A DNA stretch of 64,000 nt, from assembly GCA_900541865.1 (NCBI GenBank), contig UQLO01000003.1, forward strand, positions 1 to 64,000, read 5' to 3'. Position numbers and translations under genes: made by a program. Shown piece after piece: positions 59,230 to 64,000 of the stretch. Source of the stretch: an uncultured Porphyromonadaceae bacterium. GTDB taxonomy: Bacteria; Bacteroidota; Bacteroidia; Bacteroidales; Muribaculaceae. How positions within the stretch are numbered: position 1 is the first letter of the stretch; each line of letters opens with the position of its first letter. The notes beneath the pieces were generated by a model, which searched no databases, had not been told where the DNA came from, and was given only the letters and a program-made list of their open reading frames with translations.

Positions 59230-59796
59230 CTGGGCACTCTCCGTTCAACCTCAAGACCCCTACGGCGGCGCAGGTTACCTCGCGAGTATGTGCCGACAAG
59301 GCAGAAGACGGCAACACGGCTGCAATTGCCGACAACCGGCGGGAACACCGCTCCCTCCGCCAATGAGCAGCGACACTGCCAATCGCCCACTTCTCCCAAG
59401 TTCGGGCACGACCGCGCCGACCGCTACGCCGAGGAGCCGAAGGCGCTCAGCGACCGGTCACCGCACATATCGGCACAAAAGCCAAGCAACCACACGTTCC
59501 CGCCGTCGGGATCGTGTGGCTGCGTATGCCAAGCGGCGGTATCGCCGCGACTGCGTTATGGGATATTCGCCCGAATGGGTCAAGACCTTAGGCTTGATGA
59601 GCGGTAGCGAGGTTCTTTGCAAAGCAAAGCGTCGCAAGCGACGATGTAGCTCGGCGGCTTCGCCGCAACGCCCAAAAGCAAGATAATTTCCGACATCGCT
59701 TCAGAGGATACCAAGTATTGGTATGAGAAAGTGTTTTTCCATTTCATGATGGCTGATGTTACGCCTACCGTTCGCCAAATTCATTACTAACTTGGC
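59230..59796. other. Non-coding tract at the right end of the element
   Basis: Open frames here are Arg/Ser/Pro-rich and lack homology. Short hairpins CGTCGC/GCGACG and GCGGC/GCCGC (59631-59665) and the palindrome ATACCAAGTATTGGTAT (59708-59724) are visible. No copy of the tRNA-Phe 3' end was found, so the attachment site is unplaced. Confidence 0.4.
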
Positions 59797-61848
59797 TTAC
59801 CTGCCGGTGCCGAATCGCGAGGTATCGATGCCGGTGTCGTTCTTTGGCTTGAAGCCGTTGAAGCGGTAGATGAAGGTGAGTTTGAGGTTGCGGGTCATGT
59901 CGCGGACCTTCATGCGGTAGTCCTGCCCCGATTGGTTGATGGTCATGGTCGGCGACCAATGGTTGAATATGTCGTTGGCTTTCAGGTCGAGTTCGCAGCA
60001 GCGTTTCTTGCCGAACTGCCATTTGACGCCGGCATCCACCTTCCACATACCCGACAAGTCGGCTATGCCTTGAATCGACGGGGATATGTAAGCCACATCC
60101 ACCGACAATGATACAGGACAGTTACGGCTGAATCGGAATGTATTGTCAAGTTCACCGTAGAATATCCATTTCTTATTGTCAAAACTGATGTCGTGGAACC
60201 GGTCTGCCTTTTCCCGTTGATTGAATATGTTTCCGGTCGCGGTGGCATTCCAGATGTAGCTTACACTGAAGGGCACATTGAGATTCAAGCCTACTGTGCG
60301 CTTGTAGTTCATGTTGATGGTCTGATATATAAGGCTCAGTTCATTCGGCGACTGGTATGGGAGTTGAACGGTGGCTTTGTCGGCGTACTGTACATATAAC
60401 GTGGCCACATATTTCTGCTTGAAAATGTAGCTGAATTGGCCGGAATAGTTGAGATAAGGCTGCAATGAGGGATTGCCCAGCACTTTTGAATAGGGGTTGA
60501 TATGCGATGTGCCGTTGCGCAGTTCCCAATAGGAGGGATAGACTCGGAGTGTGGAGAGATTCAGCTGGAAGATGCTTGTAGGCGTCCTGTAGTACGTAGC
60601 GCCAAACTGGGGAATGAAATTCCAGTTGTGCTGAAAGTTGTTGTGATAGTATTCGCCTTTTGCCGACACATTAAATGACAGCCCCCAGTCGAAAGAGCGT
60701 TGCAGTCCTATATACGCATCGGCGACATCTTCAGATGTTGTCCCGGAGAAACCTTCCGATTCATCAGAGGGGAAAGATGTTTGCGAGCTGCTGTCGTCTG
60801 ATCTCTGATACTCAACTCCATAATTGAATTGCCACTTCCCAAACTGATGTTCCTGGTCGAGATACAGATGCCAACGGTTTATGCTCTGCCTGTTTGATTC
60901 TCCAAGCAGCCGGTCGGCGCCCTGAAAGAGCGACTGGTTGCGTTTCTCTCCATAATGGGAATAGTCTCCACCCACGGTCAACCCGAATGGTGAAGTATAG
61001 CGCAAAGCAATATTGTGATAGTTGATCGGACCTTCGAAAGTGTAATTGTTGACGAAATTCCCAAGGGTACCGTTTGAAAAGCTCCAGCCCTTGGAGGCGG
61101 AGGTTATCTGTCCATTATACGTTAAGCGCAACCGTTTGTATGCGGCCGAGGCATAGATTGTGTTTGACCAGTTTTCGGAAATGCGGCGCATGTTGTCTTC
61201 AATCATTGTTCGCTTACCCTCATACAAATGATTGGATGCAGTCTCCTCGTGATTCCAGCTTTTGCTGCGCGACAAACCATAATTAAGGTCAAAGGTCCAG
61301 TCACCGACAGCATATGTCGCGGCAATGCCGCCTCCGTAAGAGCCATAATGAGCCTGGTTGTAACCTGCACGGAGCTGCCCCTGGAGGCCGTCGAGAGGAG
61401 TGGGAGTCTTCAGCACCACATTTATCACGGCACCGTTGACATGGTATTTGGCGGGCGCAGTGTACATCACCTCCACCGTTTTCAATCGGTCAATCGGAGT
61501 AGTGTACAGCAACTGATAAAGGTTCTGCAGGGGCATATTCGTAAGTTCGCCGTTGAGAATGATTGTAACATCGGAGGCTCCGGCCAATCCGATCATACCG
61601 TTGTTGCTGACCACCCCGGGGAGGTAGCCCAACGATTCAAGTATGTTGGTGACCGGTTTGTCCTTCACGATGGCGGGGAGGTCGACAATCATAATGCCGT
61701 CCTGACCTTTGATTTGAGGTTTCTCGCCTTTCACTACCACCTCGTTGAGTTCGTGAGAGGCCATTGTGTCGGTTGCTTCGCTCTGAGCCATTGATGACAA
61801 GCAGGCAGAAATTGCGAGGATTATGGATGATGCTCTTAGATACTCCAT
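59797..61848 (-). CDS. TonB-dependent-receptor-like outer-membrane barrel
   Basis: 683 residues from the ATG at 61848 (MEYLRASSIILAISACLSSMAQ, a signal peptide). A plug domain begins ELNEVVVKGEKPQIKGQDGIMIVDLPAIVKDKPVTNILESLGYLPGV and continues with IGLAGASDVTIILNGELTNM, then a large beta barrel ending near FKPKNDTGIDTSRFGTGR. It belongs to the outer-membrane-beta-barrel family with a TonB plug but no carboxypeptidase-like N-terminal domain. Substrate unknown. It is divergent from a two-component system that probably controls it. Confidence 0.8.
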   Translation of the reverse strand: MEYLRASSIILAISACLSSMAQSEATDTMASHELNEVVVKGEKPQIKGQDGIMIVDLPAIVKDKPVTNILESLGYLPGVVSNNGMIGLAGASDVTIILNGELTNMPLQNLYQLLYTTPIDRLKTVEVMYTAPAKYHVNGAVINVVLKTPTPLDGLQGQLRAGYNQAHYGSYGGGIAATYAVGDWTFDLNYGLSRSKSWNHEETASNHLYEGKRTMIEDNMRRISENWSNTIYASAAYKRLRLTYNGQITSASKGWSFSNGTLGNFVNNYTFEGPINYHNIALRYTSPFGLTVGGDYSHYGEKRNQSLFQGADRLLGESNRQSINRWHLYLDQEHQFGKWQFNYGVEYQRSDDSSSQTSFPSDESEGFSGTTSEDVADAYIGLQRSFDWGLSFNVSAKGEYYHNNFQHNWNFIPQFGATYYRTPTSIFQLNLSTLRVYPSYWELRNGTSHINPYSKVLGNPSLQPYLNYSGQFSYIFKQKYVATLYVQYADKATVQLPYQSPNELSLIYQTINMNYKRTVGLNLNVPFSVSYIWNATATGNIFNQREKADRFHDISFDNKKWIFYGELDNTFRFSRNCPVSLSVDVAYISPSIQGIADLSGMWKVDAGVKWQFGKKRCCELDLKANDIFNHWSPTMTINQSGQDYRMKVRDMTRNLKLTFIYRFNGFKPKNDTGIDTSRFGTGR

Positions 61849-61871
61849 AGTTGAAATGTTGAAAATTTTCG

Positions 61872-61879
61872 CAAATTTA
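61872..61879 (-). promoter_or_regulatory. -7 promoter element of the receptor gene
   Basis: TAAATTTG on the minus strand, 24 bp before the ATG; no -33 TTTG is seen, and the regulator repeat lies about 33-70 bp upstream, consistent with activation. Confidence 0.5.
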
Positions 61880-61911
61880 CTCTTGTTTTTTAACATGTCC
61901 GCCATCCCTAA

Positions 61912-61949
61912 CCTTATTTAGTCTTAACTCTTCCCTTATTTAGTCTTAA
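61912..61949. promoter_or_regulatory. Direct repeat, probable response-regulator box
   Basis: CCTTATTTAGTCTTAA occurs twice, at 61912-61927 and 61934-61949, 22 bp apart (two helical turns), in the short region between divergent receptor and kinase genes. OmpR-type regulators bind such direct repeats. Confidence 0.65.
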
Positions 61950-61999
61950 ATCTGCAATGTGCTGAGTGGTAGTTCCGAATATTATAGTTAACTTCGCGT

Positions 62000-63433
62000 A
62001 TGAAAAAATTCAGAATCAATTCCATACTCTTCATGTCTGTCATTGCCGTCATCTTCGGCTGCAATGTCTATTACCTTGTGCGGCTGTACAATTCCATCCG
62101 CGGGGATGTGGAGCGGGAGGTGATGACGGCTCTGGCCGACACGGATATAGACGATATGTGGGAACGCTCGGAGCAGGCGATGAGAATGGCACGGGCAGCC
62201 GGACAGGAACCGATGACCCAGGCTGAAGCCGACTACGCTTATTACGCGGAGCATGGGGCGGTGTCGGGAGAGGTGGATCTGGAAGGCAATTTTGTCACGA
62301 GCACCAAACAAGAGGGTGGCCGGACATCGGTGCAGAAAACACCTCTTGCCCGCAACAACTCCTACACCAACCAGATGATGAAGGCAATGAGCCAGCAGAT
62401 GCATGAAAGCATGGACAAGTATTACGGCTACAACCTCGAAATCACCGACAGCATACTCCGCGCACGACTTGCCGACCGGCAGATTTATCCGGAATTCGCA
62501 GCGGTTGAAATTGTTTCGGCAGAAGATTCCGTGTTGCTCGGCAATAAGAAATTGTCAAACGGCACCGACGGATACGATGTGTTCCGGCTCTGCTTCAATC
62601 CCGAAAGAGGATGGTTTTACCGTGCGAGCATAAGTCCGTTGACACGTCATATCCTCTCTCAGATGATGGGCGTGATTGCGACGGTGTTTTTGCTTATGCT
62701 TGCATTTGCCGCCGCTTTCTGGTATCTATTCCACACGGTGTCAAAACTTCGCACAATCGAGGAGATGAAGGATGACTTTGTCAGCAACATGACACACGAA
62801 CTGAAAACGCCCATATCGATAGCCTACTCTGCAAACGACGCTCTGCTGAATTATGACACTGCTAATGACCCGGAGAAGAAAACCGCCTATCTTACTATAG
62901 CCGTCAATCAGCTTAGGCGTCTCGGCGAATTGGTTGAGAATATCCTCGCTCTGAGCATGGAGCGTAGGAAAGCCATGACACTGAAGCCTGAGAAAATTGA
63001 TATGACAGAACTTGTTGACGAGATTTCAGAAGCTCAAGAGATGAGAGGCGACAAGGAGATAAAGATAGAGGTTGAGACCCAAGGCAGTGTGGAGGCCACA
63101 GCCGACAAATCACATCTGTCGAACGTACTCAACAATCTTATTGACAATGCCATCAAGTATTCCTACGAATCCGTGTCAATCAAGATCAGGATTGACGCCG
63201 ACGGTATGGAGATTGCCGACAATGGCATTGGTATTCCACAGAAAAGTCTACCCTATATCTTCGACAAGTTTTACCGCGTGCCTCACGGCAACCGCCAGGA
63301 TGTACGCGGATATGGCATCGGCCTCTACTACGTGAAGCAGATTCTTGAAAAGATGGGCTGGAGCATTTCGGTCAAAAGCCAAGAGGGGCACGGCACCGTA
63401 TTCACTATTAAATTTGACGGTCATGAAAGCTAA
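62000..63433 (+). CDS. Sensor histidine kinase
   Basis: 477 residues. Membrane segments about 8-30 and 221-245 flank a periplasmic sensor region. The dimerisation/phosphoacceptor motif MTHELKTPIS gives H266; the HATPase domain has NVLNNLIDNAIKYS (N box), IADNGIGIP (G1), FDKFYRVPHG (F box) and GYGIGLYYVKQI (G2). It phosphorylates the response regulator encoded next, whose start overlaps its stop by 11 bp. A TAACTTCG box ends only 4 bp before the ATG, so the transcript may be leaderless or start elsewhere. Confidence 0.93.
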   Translation: MKKFRINSILFMSVIAVIFGCNVYYLVRLYNSIRGDVEREVMTALADTDIDDMWERSEQAMRMARAAGQEPMTQAEADYAYYAEHGAVSGEVDLEGNFVTSTKQEGGRTSVQKTPLARNNSYTNQMMKAMSQQMHESMDKYYGYNLEITDSILRARLADRQIYPEFAAVEIVSAEDSVLLGNKKLSNGTDGYDVFRLCFNPERGWFYRASISPLTRHILSQMMGVIATVFLLMLAFAAAFWYLFHTVSKLRTIEEMKDDFVSNMTHELKTPISIAYSANDALLNYDTANDPEKKTAYLTIAVNQLRRLGELVENILALSMERRKAMTLKPEKIDMTELVDEISEAQEMRGDKEIKIEVETQGSVEATADKSHLSNVLNNLIDNAIKYSYESVSIKIRIDADGMEIADNGIGIPQKSLPYIFDKFYRVPHGNRQDVRGYGIGLYYVKQILEKMGWSISVKSQEGHGTVFTIKFDGHES

Positions 63434-64000
63434 GATTCTTTTTGTGGAAGACGAACGCGACCTGTCGCTGATTGTATGCGACACCTTGCGTCAACAAGGA
63501 TATGACGTTTCTGCCGCTTATGACGGCATCGAGGGCCTTGCAAAATATAAGGCTGACGGTGCCGATCTCATTGTAGCCGATGTGATGATGCCACGACTCG
63601 ACGGCTTTGCCATGGCAAAAGAGATAAGGCGAATATCGGCGCAAGTGCCCATCATCTTCCTTACCGCCAAAAGCACAATCGACGACGTTGAGGAGGGTTT
63701 CGACATCGGGGCCAACGACTATCTCAAAAAGCCCTTCGAACTGCGCGAGCTTCTTGTGAGGATTAAAGCCCTGCTCCGCAATAAAGTCGCAAGTCAATCG
63801 GAGGATACGGTGTACCCAATTGGCGGCTATAGTTTCAATGCTACAAATCAACTGCTCGCATTTGACGGCAAAGAAATCGTCTTATCCAACATTGAGGCGC
63901 GCATACTTGAAAAGTTGTCGGCCAATATCGGCAAGACTGTCGATGCTTCCGAGTTGATGATTGCCGTCTGGGGACGTGATGAAGTCAGCAACCGCAACTC
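63423..64000 (+). CDS. OmpR-family response regulator (cut by window end)
   Basis: The visible 192 residues start MKAKILFVEDERDLSLIV. The receiver domain has the acidic pocket (E9/D10), the phosphoacceptor D53 in VADVMMPRLDG, T in FLTAKST and K in YLKKPFE. From about 135 on it enters a winged-helix DNA-binding domain (GGYSFNATNQLLAFDGKEIVLSNIEARILEKL). The C-terminal 30-40 residues lie outside the window. With the kinase it likely controls the divergent receptor gene through the repeat at 61912. Confidence 0.93.
   Translation, partial: MKAKILFVEDERDLSLIVCDTLRQQGYDVSAAYDGIEGLAKYKADGADLIVADVMMPRLDGFAMAKEIRRISAQVPIIFLTAKSTIDDVEEGFDIGANDYLKKPFELRELLVRIKALLRNKVASQSEDTVYPIGGYSFNATNQLLAFDGKEIVLSNIEARILEKLSANIGKTVDASELMIAVWGRDEVSNRN

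Larger units (their letters stand above)
38503..59790. mobile_element. Prophage-like integrative element at tRNA-Phe
   Basis: Bounded on the left by tRNA-Phe and a plus-strand tyrosine integrase; all other genes are on the minus strand and are phage-type (tail, tape measure, neck-like, portal-like, holin, amidase, spanin-like). The right edge is set by the last hairpin tract before the chromosomal-type receptor gene and is approximate: I found no second copy of the tRNA 3' end. No terminase, major capsid, replication or repressor gene is recognised. Confidence 0.7.

Noticed and set aside
59132..59686. 184-codon plus-strand frame at the right end of the element
   Set aside because: Starts inside hairpin B, composition is Arg/Ser/Pro-rich, and no homology is recognised.

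Overview
The window is from a bacterium of the order Bacteroidales, most likely a gut lineage of the Muribaculaceae/Prevotellaceae type. The evidence is the promoter grammar (TTTG, about 20 bp, TAnnTTTG, repeated many times), T9SS-type C-terminal tails, a BspA-like leucine-rich-repeat protein, Bacteroidales-specific families (DUF4295 next to rpmG/rpmB, small membrane proteins, outer-membrane barrels) and high-GC coding DNA (about 60 % by eye). The family-level placement is inference.

Layout. 0-7 kb: ribosomal protein operon (rpmB-rpmG-DUF4295, minus), an NhaC-type antiporter (plus), then a minus operon speA-truA-hypothetical-vanZ. 7.3-8.7 kb: tRNA-Lys followed by decayed copies of its own 3' end plus terminator and by gene stumps, a worn-out integration hot spot. 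8.7-20 kb: cell wall and surface genes (N-acetylmuramidase, pepD, OmpH-like lipoprotein, secreted propeller, giant secreted amidase, BspA-like protein). 20-31.7 kb: a possible 6S-like RNA, pyruvate:ferredoxin oxidoreductase, malate dehydrogenase, thioredoxin lipoprotein, DEAD-box helicase, acpP-fabF, and a translationally coupled trio (acyltransferase, MTA/SAH nucleosidase, AlbA_2 protein). 31.7-34.2 kb: an AT-rich orphan gene framed by dispersed stem-loop repeats. 34.2-37.8 kb: a minus operon namZ - sodium:solute symporter - WYL regulator, suggestive of muropeptide-sugar uptake. 38.0-38.5 kb: tRNA-Ala and tRNA-Phe.

38.5-59.8 kb is a prophage-like element next to tRNA-Phe. A tyrosine integrase (plus) is followed by a minus-strand block of tail, tape-measure, connector-like and lysis genes (holin, amidase, spanin-like lipoprotein). 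I recognise no terminase, major capsid, replication or repressor gene, so it may be a remnant, a satellite or a tail-only (tailocin-like) element. About a fifth of it is non-coding and very rich in hairpins. Two patterns stand out. First, five sites have a hairpin running into TGTCTTTY, exactly 20 bp, then TAnnTTTG, which reads as an intrinsic terminator fused to a promoter at transcription-unit boundaries. Second, nested 80-150 nt hairpins lie in front of several gene blocks. One of the five promoters points against the operon and, with a T-tract hairpin downstream, defines a candidate antisense ncRNA of about 240 nt.

59.8-64 kb: lower-GC DNA with a TonB-dependent-receptor-like barrel divergent from a histidine kinase and response regulator (cut by the window end). 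A 16-bp direct repeat with 22-bp period lies between them and probably binds the regulator.
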